Shown piece by piece: positions 53,480 to 61,797 of a stretch of DNA of 64,000 nucleotides. Within the stretch, counting starts at the first letter, position 1, and each line of letters begins with the position of its first letter. The stretch spans positions 771,990 through 835,989 of the forward strand of contig NZ_WSNW01000001.1 in the NCBI RefSeq assembly GCF_009767585.1, read 5' to 3'. Under the pieces are notes generated by a model. It was not told the origin of the DNA, made no database searches, and worked only from the letters and a program-made list of their open reading frames with translations. Made by a program: the position numbers and the translations under genes. This DNA is from Coprobacillus cateniformis (GTDB lineage Bacteria; Bacillota_I; Bacilli_A; Erysipelotrichales; Coprobacillaceae).

Positions 53480-53584
53480 TGGGGGACACAATCATTTTTA
53501 GACGTTTTTTATTTCATAAAAAAAACAGATATTTTATGCCCCCTCATTCCCCCAAGTCATAAAATATCACGTCTAAAAAATGAT
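53480..53584. other. Candidate ICE origin of replication/transfer
   Basis: A 15/16-base outer inverted repeat (53491-53505 with 53569-53584) encloses a perfect 11-base inner one (GATATTTTATG, 53528-53538, with 53558-53568). The 19-base loop carries CCCCC-TCATT-CCCCC. GGGGG also occurs at 53481. It is upstream of rep. Such G/C-run hairpins are typical of origins used by Rep and relaxase proteins; the nick site is not known. Confidence 0.55.
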
Positions 53585-53599
53585 TTATTATAAAACTTT

Positions 53600-53926
53600 T
53601 CATTCACTTTTTGATATTTGATCCATATAGTAATCAACTTTGTTTTTTAGTTTACTTACTTCATCATAACAATTATATGCCTCTTCACAATCTTTGTTGT
53701 CCGAACCAGTAAACATAAATTCATCATGCAAATCTTCAATATCCAACGCAAATCCTGCCCCTCTATCATTCAAACAGTCATTTATCAAAAACAATTCATA
53801 TATACTAAATTCGCATAGAATGCTACCTTTTTTTGTACTTATTTTCTTTAATATTTTCAATAATATACAGAGAGTAGCCATACATACTATTAGTATCATT
53901 ACCAAAATTACATAATCATATCTCAT
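53600..53926 (-). CDS. Small membrane-anchored ICE protein
   Basis: This 108-residue protein has an N-terminal membrane segment (VILVMILIVCMATLCILL) and a soluble acidic part. No known domain. It lies 12 bases after the FtsK-type gene. Function unknown. Confidence 0.55.
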   Translation of the reverse strand: MRYDYVILVMILIVCMATLCILLKILKKISTKKGSILCEFSIYELFLINDCLNDRGAGFALDIEDLHDEFMFTGSDNKDCEEAYNCYDEVSKLKNKVDYYMDQISKSE

Positions 53927-53937
53927 TTTTTCTCCTC

Positions 53938-55056
53938 TTATATTTTTTCACAACTTCTTGTTATAGTCTTAAAATATGGTATTCTTACTATGCCTAAATC
54001 AGTGCCGAGCATATACCAAGCCCACCCTTTTTCATCAAAACTTTGCACGTCATTTTCGAACATCATTTTATAGTTGGCTTTTGATGCTTTGCCTAATACA
54101 GCTCTAAACATAAAATTATCTCTCATGTCTCCGCTTATATATTTGGCATCTGCTCTTTGCATCGTAACAATTAATATATAACCACATGCTCGCCCTAATA
54201 AAATGATATCTGATATATCATGATCAAAAATTTCCTTTTCTTTCTTATTCAGCTGTTTACATATTGTTAAATATTCATCAATCAATAAAAAAACTGGTTT
54301 ATAATCTTCATCTTCTACATATGAAGATATACCTTTTTCTGCCATTTCTTCATATCTTTTGTGCATTTTTTGGCAAAAATCAGATACAAGGTTTATTATT
54401 TTATCCTTATCGGCTGTATCATTTGCAACATAGCATTTAAACACACCTTTTACTAAAGCATAATCTATGCACTTTCCATCAATGCACCACACCTCATGAT
54501 TTGCTGAAAATAGCCCACTTAGCAAATAACGCATAAAAACACTTTTCCCCTGTCCTGTTTCACCAGTACACAAAAGATGAGGATATTCAACCCAATCCCA
54601 TTTTTTTAAACCATATACACTCGTTCCAAAAGAAACACTTATATTATCACTTTCAAAATCATTAAGAGGCTCAAAATCTAAATATATAGTAAAATAACAG
54701 TATCCCTTATAAAAACGTATGCCACTACATTTTTGACCTGTGTGAGCCTGTACACTGTCCTTAAACTGAATATACTGATTTTCATTTGATTTCTTAATAA
54801 AACGACATCTTATCTTTATATAATTGTCATTATATGCATAATAAGCCTTAAAGGTTGTTCTTGACTGAGAATCTTTTTCCTGATAATTGTTAACTTCTAT
54901 TCTCACTTCATTGATTATACGCAACAGTTCTTTGAATTTGTCATAATCTTCTTTCAAGACAATACATCTTATTTTCTTAAAAATAATCATTGGTACTTTC
55001 ATGAAATAAAAAAAGACTGTTGCAAAATCAATATATCTTACTCTATGAAATTTCAT
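53938..55056 (-). CDS. FtsK/SpoIIIE-type conjugative coupling ATPase
   Basis: This 372-residue protein is a DNA-pumping or coupling ATPase of the FtsK/HerA class, like Orf21 of Tn916. Walker A is GETGQGKSVFMRYLL and Walker B is FLLIDEYLTI. An N-terminal hydrophobic segment (IDFATVFFYFMKVPMIIF) fits a membrane anchor. The conserved VTMQRADAKYISGDMRDN motif is shared with TraG/FtsK-like coupling proteins of rolling-circle ICEs. It brings Rep-bound DNA to the secretion apparatus. It is upstream of the small membrane gene and rep. Confidence 0.88.
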   Translation of the reverse strand: MKFHRVRYIDFATVFFYFMKVPMIIFKKIRCIVLKEDYDKFKELLRIINEVRIEVNNYQEKDSQSRTTFKAYYAYNDNYIKIRCRFIKKSNENQYIQFKDSVQAHTGQKCSGIRFYKGYCYFTIYLDFEPLNDFESDNISVSFGTSVYGLKKWDWVEYPHLLCTGETGQGKSVFMRYLLSGLFSANHEVWCIDGKCIDYALVKGVFKCYVANDTADKDKIINLVSDFCQKMHKRYEEMAEKGISSYVEDEDYKPVFLLIDEYLTICKQLNKKEKEIFDHDISDIILLGRACGYILIVTMQRADAKYISGDMRDNFMFRAVLGKASKANYKMMFENDVQSFDEKGWAWYMLGTDLGIVRIPYFKTITRSCEKI

Positions 55057-55062
55057 AATTCA

Positions 55063-55599
55063 TTACTCCTTTAGCTCATCAGGCAATTCAACATTCTGAT
55101 TATTGCCTCTATCGTCATGTTCGGCGTTTTCATTCTGATTGTCTGTCTGCAAACTTCCGTTTGAAAACGTAGAAGATGAATGACCTGTTGATACTCCTTT
55201 TAATGATTCAACAAAATCATATTTCCCTATCAGCTCATTAACAATATCTTTATACAATACAATTTTGTCTTTATCAGTTTCAACATCACGATAATTTGCA
55301 AATCTGACAATAACCTCATTCAAGAATTTGGCATACGTTTTATCACTCTCTTTGTCAGAAGAATAAAGCAAAAAATTGCTTTTATACTTATCTAATTCAG
55401 TTGGTGCCGAAATATCACTATAATTTTCTATAACCTCCAATAACAATGTATCTTCTTTTAAAGTTAAATCCTCTTTAATCAAATCAATTACCGACTTCTC
55501 AACTGTAAACAATGGCAACCATGCCGAGCTTGAAAGTATTAAAACGGAACCGATAAAAAAGGTTACAAACACTAACTTAATCTCTTTTGCTTTCTTCAT
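55063..55599 (-). CDS. Membrane-anchored hypothetical conjugation protein
   Basis: This 178-residue protein has one membrane segment near the N terminus (LVFVTFFIGSVLILSSSAW) and an Asn/Asp-rich tail. No recognised family; TcpC- or VirB8-like roles are possible but not supported. The ATG at 55599 has CAGGAGGAAAATA; the 42 extra codons are inside the M23 gene. It overlaps that gene by 23 bases. Confidence 0.6.
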   Translation of the reverse strand: MKKAKEIKLVFVTFFIGSVLILSSSAWLPLFTVEKSVIDLIKEDLTLKEDTLLLEVIENYSDISAPTELDKYKSNFLLYSSDKESDKTYAKFLNEVIVRFANYRDVETDKDKIVLYKDIVNELIGKYDFVESLKGVSTGHSSSTFSNGSLQTDNQNENAEHDDRGNNQNVELPDELKE

Positions 55600-56239
55600 T
55601 ATTTTCCTCCTGTTCTTTATTTTCGTTGTTATCAATCTGTCTATATTCCCCTTGTTTAGGGAAATCAAACCAATCACGCGGATTAACCAAAATTTTATTT
55701 TCTCCATCTTGTATATGCATTTCAAAATGAAGATGAATACCTGTGGAATTTCCTGTCGTGCCCTGAATACCTAAGACATCACCTTTTTTAACATTATCAT
55801 TCATATTAAAATTAGGCTTTAATGCCATATGCATATATCTTACATACAAACCTGTCACTTCATCAAAAACCTCTAATGAATTACCTGCACCACTCCCACT
55901 TGATGCTTCTGTGACATTTACCACAACACCATCAAAAACACTCACAATATCAACCGCTTTTGTTCCATCTTTTTTAAATGCCACCAAATCTATGCCCTGA
56001 TGATAAACAATCCCCTGACCTGTCGGATTGCTACGACTTCCAAAATCACTTGTACATGTGTAATAATCAGCTAAAAATGGCAAATCACGGAATAAATAAC
56101 CTGAATCATTTGAACCGTCGCTGCCACCACCAATAGAAACAGCACCTATAACAGAAGACATAATCACAATCAAACCTATTACAGCAATAAAAGGTATCGC
56201 AATGACAACACCAATTATTATAAATATTTTAGCTTTCAT
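55577..56239 (-). CDS. M23-family peptidoglycan endopeptidase of the transfer module
   Basis: This 220-residue protein has an N-terminal membrane segment (IFIIIGVVIAIPFIAVIGLIV) and an M23 domain with DFGSRSNPTGQGIVYHQGIDL (metal His and Asp) and STGIHLHFEMHI (metal His). It cuts peptidoglycan to let the transfer channel pass the wall, as CwlT-like proteins do in other ICEs. Unlike many, it has no N-terminal lysozyme domain. It overlaps VirB4 by 11 bases. Confidence 0.88.
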   Translation of the reverse strand: MKAKIFIIIGVVIAIPFIAVIGLIVIMSSVIGAVSIGGGSDGSNDSGYLFRDLPFLADYYTCTSDFGSRSNPTGQGIVYHQGIDLVAFKKDGTKAVDIVSVFDGVVVNVTEASSGSGAGNSLEVFDEVTGLYVRYMHMALKPNFNMNDNVKKGDVLGIQGTTGNSTGIHLHFEMHIQDGENKILVNPRDWFDFPKQGEYRQIDNNENKEQEENNEESKRD

Positions 56240-58073
56240 AAATCATCAGCTGTTCTTTTGAAATATCATGATGAAATCTTATTGACGTTACACCCTTTAT
56301 ATCCAATACCATATCACCCTCTTTAAAACGTGGTATATCCTGTAAATAAGAATATGGTATGTGTGGATAACTTTGTCTTATCATTGGAACTAAATTTCCG
56401 TCCATTCCCATAAAAAAACGATACGTTGACTGTTCAAGAATCGCCTGTATAACATGTGATTTTGCTGAACCATCATTATAAATAACGTCTCTAATACTCT
56501 GTGTTGCAAAAATCTGTCTACAAAAATACTTTCTATCTTCTCGAGATACATCTTCAATAAACTTCAAATGATCCATAGCTACAGATGAGGAAACAAAATT
56601 TTTTGCCTCATCATAAACAAGCACCAAAAAAATATGGTTTCCATTCGCATCTACATTTGTCTTGTTTTTCATCATTTCATTCCACATCAGATTATTAATT
56701 AAAAACATTTCTGCAGATGCAATTTCATCAGGATCACGTTTTATAGAAGAAAGATCAAATACGACAAACTGTTCATTTTGTACATTAAAATTTGTCTGAA
56801 CATTAAATATACTTCCATAAATTAACGGATCAATAAATTCATCTAATTCACTCACAATTGTTTCTAAATCTTCCAATTCACTTTTTGCAAAAATAGATTT
56901 TTTACCATTCTTTATTCTATCAATTTCACACTGAATATAATTAACTACATCTTCCAACAAAGGAATCTTTAAAGCTCCTCTTTCTATTTCTTCATTAAAA
57001 TATCCATATTGGGCATAGACCTGTTTACTTGCCTTAATCATTTTTTTAACATAAGCATTATTGTTTAGAAAATAAAAATACATACTTTTCATTTTTGAAA
57101 CATGATATCGAAAATCTTCATTAAATGATGATGTATCACTCTTTTTCAATATCTGCAAAAAATTATATGAAAATTCACTATTCCCAAATGAAATAATTTT
57201 CCCATCATATTTCTTAGCCAAATGGAGAAAAGTTCCCTCAATGTCATTCACAAAAACTCTATGCCCTCTTAACAGTGCCTCCGTTATTTCATCAACGAGA
57301 GACGTTGTTTTTCCCTTGCCTTTGTCACCAAAATACCAGCTGTCAAAACTTTTTCTCACCTTATCAATTGTATACGAATTTAAACTCACCGTTCCTCCTG
57401 TTGGTGTAAAACCTAAAAATGAACCATTTTTGTCTTCAAAACTTGATGAATAATAAGGAAAACCTCTTGCGATTGTTTTTGCTGGAAATGGCTGTGTCAA
57501 ATTAACATTAATATTAGATATTGCCTTATAATCCTCTAATGCCTTTCCTAGCTGTGTAGAAACCTTATAGCCTTTGTTTTCCATTTTCTCAGTGAGAATT
57601 TTTATCTTTTTTCTTAATTTCTTTTCACTGTCAGCATACACATACACTCTAATTTGCCCATCAATAATAATTTCATTGCCATCTACAATTTCTTTATAAA
57701 CCATTTCTAAATTAGCTGACGAACTCATTGCATCAATCTGTTCTGTTCTTTTGTTTGTCTGTACATAAGAATCTTCATTTTCATTCAAAGAGGTATTGAT
57801 TTCATTTGTAATATTTCCCTCATATTCCTGACAGTCAAATTTAACGATAATATTGCAATCCTTATCCTTATATTTTTTTACTAGATCAAGCAACCATAAA
57901 TCTTCTACAACTGTATCATATTTCCAGATTGTTAAAGCTCCAAGATAACCGTTAGCATATTGTATATAATCATCTTTTTCAACAATTCCGCCAATAGAGC
58001 TAAATTTTTTTGAATATACTTTATTGTACTTCTTTACAGCTTTTTCATTTTTACTTTTAAACAGTTTTTTCAT
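56229..58073 (-). CDS. VirB4-like conjugation ATPase
   Basis: This 614-residue protein has a VirB4/TraC ATPase domain from about 240. Walker A is GDKGKGKTTSLVDE, Walker B is LVLVYDEAKNFV, and the arginine-containing end (REDRKYFCRQIFATQS) is present. N-terminal residues 1-200 fit the VirB4 N domain that contacts the channel. It powers the secretion channel at the membrane. It is adjacent to the PrgI-like and VirB6-like genes. Confidence 0.9.
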   Translation of the reverse strand: MKKLFKSKNEKAVKKYNKVYSKKFSSIGGIVEKDDYIQYANGYLGALTIWKYDTVVEDLWLLDLVKKYKDKDCNIIVKFDCQEYEGNITNEINTSLNENEDSYVQTNKRTEQIDAMSSSANLEMVYKEIVDGNEIIIDGQIRVYVYADSEKKLRKKIKILTEKMENKGYKVSTQLGKALEDYKAISNINVNLTQPFPAKTIARGFPYYSSSFEDKNGSFLGFTPTGGTVSLNSYTIDKVRKSFDSWYFGDKGKGKTTSLVDEITEALLRGHRVFVNDIEGTFLHLAKKYDGKIISFGNSEFSYNFLQILKKSDTSSFNEDFRYHVSKMKSMYFYFLNNNAYVKKMIKASKQVYAQYGYFNEEIERGALKIPLLEDVVNYIQCEIDRIKNGKKSIFAKSELEDLETIVSELDEFIDPLIYGSIFNVQTNFNVQNEQFVVFDLSSIKRDPDEIASAEMFLINNLMWNEMMKNKTNVDANGNHIFLVLVYDEAKNFVSSSVAMDHLKFIEDVSREDRKYFCRQIFATQSIRDVIYNDGSAKSHVIQAILEQSTYRFFMGMDGNLVPMIRQSYPHIPYSYLQDIPRFKEGDMVLDIKGVTSIRFHHDISKEQLMIYES

Positions 58074-58664
58074 TTAATAACCTCCTCTTTTCTCTAATAA
58101 ATAAGGATTGTAAGAAATTTGCATAACATTTAATGTTTCTACTTCACTTAATTCACGAAGAGGAATTGCATGGCACAAATATGTTTCAACGTAATAAATA
58201 TACTGTTCCATTTCTTCCTTTGTAGTCGCATAAATAATCAAATAACATTTATCATCAAGTTTATTCACGTTTAGATCTTTCATCTTTCTGATTTTTATTT
58301 CTTTAATCTTCTGTAGATTAACATTCTCAACTTCATATTTATCATAAACACCTGTATCAATATGAAACGGTACCGAAAGATATATATTGCTGAATTTAAC
58401 CTGCATTTTTATAAACTGATGAAAAGCTCCATAGTATGCCTCTCTTTCCTTTGAAGGCATATTCTTGATATCTATCCCCTGACATTCATAATACTTTGTA
58501 TACCCACCTTCTTTCACAATTGAATACGTATCAAAGTCAAAACCTTTCACTTCCAATAAATCACATAAATGTGATGACTTTACTTTTTTAACTAGTAAAA
58601 ACAAACCAATAATACACAAAATCATTATGACTAATGCTAAACATTTTACAATTATACTTACCAT
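58074..58664 (-). CDS. Hypothetical membrane-anchored conjugation protein
   Basis: This 196-residue protein has an N-terminal membrane segment (CLALVIMILCIIGLFLLV) and a soluble domain. Its domain (HLCDLLEVKGFDFDTY) resembles the N-terminal part of some VirB4/TraC proteins, which would suggest a split protein; this is uncertain. It lies directly between VirB4 and PrgI-like genes, overlapping the latter by seven bases. Confidence 0.6.
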   Translation of the reverse strand: MVSIIVKCLALVIMILCIIGLFLLVKKVKSSHLCDLLEVKGFDFDTYSIVKEGGYTKYYECQGIDIKNMPSKEREAYYGAFHQFIKMQVKFSNIYLSVPFHIDTGVYDKYEVENVNLQKIKEIKIRKMKDLNVNKLDDKCYLIIYATTKEEMEQYIYYVETYLCHAIPLRELSEVETLNVMQISYNPYLLEKRGGY

Positions 58665-58930
58665 CTATATATCTTCCTCCTTAACATAAATTTCAAATAA
58701 TCAATAACAACTTCATAATTCTTTTTCTTGTGATAAGGAATAAACAAATAGATAACAAATATTTCTAAAAATACTGTGTATAAAACAGAAGTTATTGGTG
58801 TTAAAAATAAAGGAAATATATAAATTCCTAATATTAAAACAGCTGGGATTGTCAGCCAAATTTTCATGGGGATATTAGCGTACTTCATTTCTTCTTTCAA
58901 ACGCTTTGGTATTAAATTTAATCTTCTCAT
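58658..58930 (-). CDS. PrgI/VirB3-like small membrane protein
   Basis: This 90-residue protein has two membrane segments with a basic N terminus (RRLNLIPKRLKEEMKYANIP). Its size and position before VirB4 fit VirB3/PrgI proteins of Gram-positive type IV systems. It starts directly after VirB6 stops. Confidence 0.7.
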   Translation of the reverse strand: MRRLNLIPKRLKEEMKYANIPMKIWLTIPAVLILGIYIFPLFLTPITSVLYTVFLEIFVIYLFIPYHKKKNYEVVIDYLKFMLRRKIYRW

Positions 58931-60676
58931 CTATAATTCACCTCTATTCAATTTATCTAGCAACATTGATAAATTTTCAGATATATCTTCAGAATTTTCG
59001 TCTCTTACAGTCTCTACCTGCTGTGATTGCTGTGATGGTTCTATTATTTGATCTTCATCATTTATCATTTTTTCCTGTGCTTTTTGCACTGTTTGCTTAT
59101 CCTGTGTTAATACAGCTTTATCACTTAGCATATGTCTTCTCATCATTCCATCATCACCAGGCACATCATTAATTGCATCATCTGGTGTTACATTGTCAGG
59201 GGCAAAATAACCCTCTCCATTCTGTAAGTCAGGGTGAGCATAAGTAGTCGCTGCCTTTGGTCCTGAACCAACAAAAGGCGGTTGAGCTGTCGGATCAGGA
59301 GAATTAGAAAACGGTGATTGATTTCCATACTGTCTAGCGAATTGTGATTGTGGATCATTTCCATTACCACCACGTTGTCTAAAGACTCCAAAACCTCCAC
59401 CGCCTGATGAACCGCCTGATGGATCGTTAACTGGATCACTTCCATCACCATCTTGACCTCCACCGTCCTGACTTCCATCACCTTGACCACCGTTATACGT
59501 TCCACTGCCAATATATCCAGAAGAACCAGCTGGATCAGAGCCACCATCAGGTAAATTATCTTTTATCTTATCCATACCCCAGCCACCAACTTTGCCAGCA
59601 CCTTTCATAATTCCTCTTAATCCACCACGCAACGCCTGAGCCATTAAAAGTCTACCCACAATGCCCTGTCGTGGTTGATCTAAATTTAATAACTTAAATA
59701 TAACCTCAGGACCTTTTACCAAAAATCCTGATAATACAATAACAAATACCATAGATGTTATCCAGTTCTCTATTTGCATTGCACTTGTTAACAATGATGT
59801 TACAAATTTCAAATTAAAGATATAAAGTAGGATTGCTCCTGTCATACCCAGCACCTGAGTAATAACCTGCTTGGTTCGATTTCCTGTCATATCCGTTGCA
59901 ACAAACAATGGACTTAAAATTGACACAAATATAATATTAATGTTATACCAGCATATCTTAAACAAACTCATAAAAATACCAAATGCCAATATGATGCTAA
60001 AAAAGATAATTTGAAAAAAATTAACACTATAAATATATAAACCCTCATCTAATTTCCCGAATCCCCACCACGGAGTGGCAAGTGGTTCAACGACTGGTTT
60101 TCCAGCAACAAAAGCTGTGACTTTTTTATTCAATGGCTCCTTGTTCGTAGACGCATGAATGTTTATTGTTGACAAATCCATATCTGGATATGTTTCACTT
60201 ATCAGACGCTTTGTATTTGAAACAACCGAACTTCTTACATCATAAATATTTTGTTTTAATATAATCTGTGCTGGATTGTTTTGTATCATTTCTGTTTCTT
60301 TTGCATAACCTTTTGTTGCCTCCTGTCCTAATTCCACAAAGCTCATAACACCAGTAAAACAGGAAAGATAAATAGTTGCGACTAAAAATGTACGGAAATA
60401 TCCTTTACAGAGTTTGCTGTCAATCATTTTTAATATAGCAAATATAATCACTGTTAAAACAAGCAAAGACAATGATATGCCTAATATTTCATCAGCATAT
60501 TTTTCTAATAAATCCTTAAATATATCTGCATCAAAAAAATCATCAATAGCACCAAATATACCATTACACATATCATAAAAAAATTTACACAAAGACCACA
60601 AAATACCTCTTATAGCATCTTGAAACAAATCTCGTATTGTTAGCAGTTCATAAACACTTTTAGATATATTCTCCAT
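58931..60676 (-). CDS. VirB6/TrbL-like conjugation channel protein with glycine-rich tail
   Basis: This 581-residue protein has six or more membrane segments in the first 350 residues. A long low-complexity Gly/Asp/Ser/Gln-rich tail follows (about 375-490) and ends in an acidic coiled part. It probably forms part of the channel in the membrane. The tail resembles those of TrbL-like proteins. A longer frame on the minus strand (59188-59547) is only a shadow of this repetitive tail. Confidence 0.8.
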   Translation of the reverse strand: MENISKSVYELLTIRDLFQDAIRGILWSLCKFFYDMCNGIFGAIDDFFDADIFKDLLEKYADEILGISLSLLVLTVIIFAILKMIDSKLCKGYFRTFLVATIYLSCFTGVMSFVELGQEATKGYAKETEMIQNNPAQIILKQNIYDVRSSVVSNTKRLISETYPDMDLSTINIHASTNKEPLNKKVTAFVAGKPVVEPLATPWWGFGKLDEGLYIYSVNFFQIIFFSIILAFGIFMSLFKICWYNINIIFVSILSPLFVATDMTGNRTKQVITQVLGMTGAILLYIFNLKFVTSLLTSAMQIENWITSMVFVIVLSGFLVKGPEVIFKLLNLDQPRQGIVGRLLMAQALRGGLRGIMKGAGKVGGWGMDKIKDNLPDGGSDPAGSSGYIGSGTYNGGQGDGSQDGGGQDGDGSDPVNDPSGGSSGGGGFGVFRQRGGNGNDPQSQFARQYGNQSPFSNSPDPTAQPPFVGSGPKAATTYAHPDLQNGEGYFAPDNVTPDDAINDVPGDDGMMRRHMLSDKAVLTQDKQTVQKAQEKMINDEDQIIEPSQQSQQVETVRDENSEDISENLSMLLDKLNRGEL

Positions 60677-60707
60677 TTAAACTCCTTTCTTCTCATTTTT
60701 AAATCAA

Positions 60708-60740
60708 TAAAAAAAGAGAATTAAATTTTCTTTAACTCTC
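60708..60740 (-). terminator. Internal terminator after the VirB2-like gene
   Basis: On the minus strand GAGAGTTAAA pairs with TTTAATTCTC around GAAAA, then TTTTTTT. It sits at the stop of the VirB2-like gene, before VirB6. Confidence 0.78.
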
Positions 60741-61003
60741 TAAATACTTGTAATCCAACCGTATATTGCTGTAGACATTCCTATAATTACACCACCAATC
60801 ACACAAAAAATAAGTCTCTCTTTTCCCTCTTCTCGTATTTTCTTACTAATCATTAAGCAAATTGCCCCAACAACAATCGATAAAATGCAAATTGCCCCAC
60901 CAATACCTACAAGTTTATTTGTTGCAGAATCAATTTTTTGAGAAATCACATCAATAACAATTGGTGTATAATAATACATTTTTACTTTCATAAATTTCAT
61001 CAT
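60740..61003 (-). CDS. VirB2/Maff2-like small membrane protein
   Basis: This 87-residue protein has two membrane segments (LVGIGGAICILSIVVGAICL, VIGGVIIGMSTAIYGW) and a short N-terminal part. It fits the pilin-like VirB2/TrbC or Maff-2 class located before VirB6. It is followed at once by a terminator, so it may be made in excess over the genes downstream. RBS GGAGG lies about 14 bases before the first ATG, so the exact start is uncertain. Confidence 0.7.
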   Translation of the reverse strand: MMKFMKVKMYYYTPIVIDVISQKIDSATNKLVGIGGAICILSIVVGAICLMISKKIREEGKERLIFCVIGGVIIGMSTAIYGWITSI

Positions 61004-61033
61004 AATTTTTCTTCTTTCCTCCTTATTTTTTTC

Positions 61034-61061
61034 GTGGTATATCTACCACAAATTGACCCAA
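61034..61061. repeat. Inverted repeat related to the one at 50865-50896
   Basis: GTGGTA-TATC-TACCAC (61034-61049) is followed at 61053 by TTGACCCAA. The 50865 element has CGTGGTA-TTTC-TACCACG and TTTGACCCAA after it. Both precede minus-strand ICE genes. Confidence 0.55.
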
Positions 61062-61430
61062 CTAAAAAATGGAATGATCGTTTCCAAAAATTCCACTTTC
61101 TAAGTTTTTGAATTGCTGTTGTTTCATTTCTTTATACATATCACGCTTTCTAAACTTAACAACCTCTAAAGTCAAATCTCCAAAACTACTAAAAATAAAT
61201 TTAAACGTACACTGATATTCTTTATCCTTAAAAGTCTTTTCAAAACTTTTCATACTTATAAATTTTTCAATTTGTTTTGTTGTTAAATCATTTTGTATAA
61301 ATTTCAGCAATTGTTGCATGATGCTTTTGTTTGAATATAAAAGAAGTTTCTCTAATTCTTTATTAGGAACTTCTTTTCCATTTTTATTATAAGCACCACT
61401 TAATTTTAAATAACGTATTTTAATTTTCAT
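61062..61430 (-). CDS. Hypothetical ICE protein
   Basis: This 122-residue protein is basic with a mixed fold and no recognised family (YNKNGKEVPNKELEKLLLYS). It overlaps the upstream gene by four bases. It is part of the conjugation unit by position. Confidence 0.55.
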   Translation of the reverse strand: MKIKIRYLKLSGAYNKNGKEVPNKELEKLLLYSNKSIMQQLLKFIQNDLTTKQIEKFISMKSFEKTFKDKEYQCTFKFIFSSFGDLTLEVVKFRKRDMYKEMKQQQFKNLESGIFGNDHSIF

Positions 61431-61771
61431 AAATAATACCTCACTAGAAATATAAAATCTAATGTGACCAATAAAAAAATGCTTATATAAACTGTAAACA
61501 ATAAAAGACGGTCATAACTTTTTAAAACGACATATTCATTATAACCAACCTCTAAATATCCAATTGTCACCCCCTTTGCTTTTTCTTTATATTCTATTCG
61601 CAACAAACCGTCTTTAAGAATTTCATCATTATTCATGAGAATACAATTTCTTTCTATCATAAATGTGTTTGTTTCGCCTAGAATTATAGCATTATCATTT
61701 ATTTTTTCTACAAATGGTACAAGATCATATTTACATATCATTACATTTTCTTTTTCACATATCTTTTTCAT
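61427..61771 (-). CDS. Hypothetical C-terminally anchored membrane protein
   Basis: This 114-residue protein has a soluble N part and a C-terminal membrane segment (LLLFTVYISIFLLVTLDFIFLV). The binding site before the start is not clear. No family recognised. Confidence 0.5.
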   Translation of the reverse strand: MKKICEKENVMICKYDLVPFVEKINDNAIILGETNTFMIERNCILMNNDEILKDGLLRIEYKEKAKGVTIGYLEVGYNEYVVLKSYDRLLLFTVYISIFLLVTLDFIFLVRYYL

Positions 61772-61797
61772 AATAATTTAAAAAGTAAATAGATAGA

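Noticed and set aside
59188..59547. A 119-residue frame inside the VirB6-like gene.
   Set aside because: It is the second reading of the Gly/Asp-rich repetitive tail and has no start signal.
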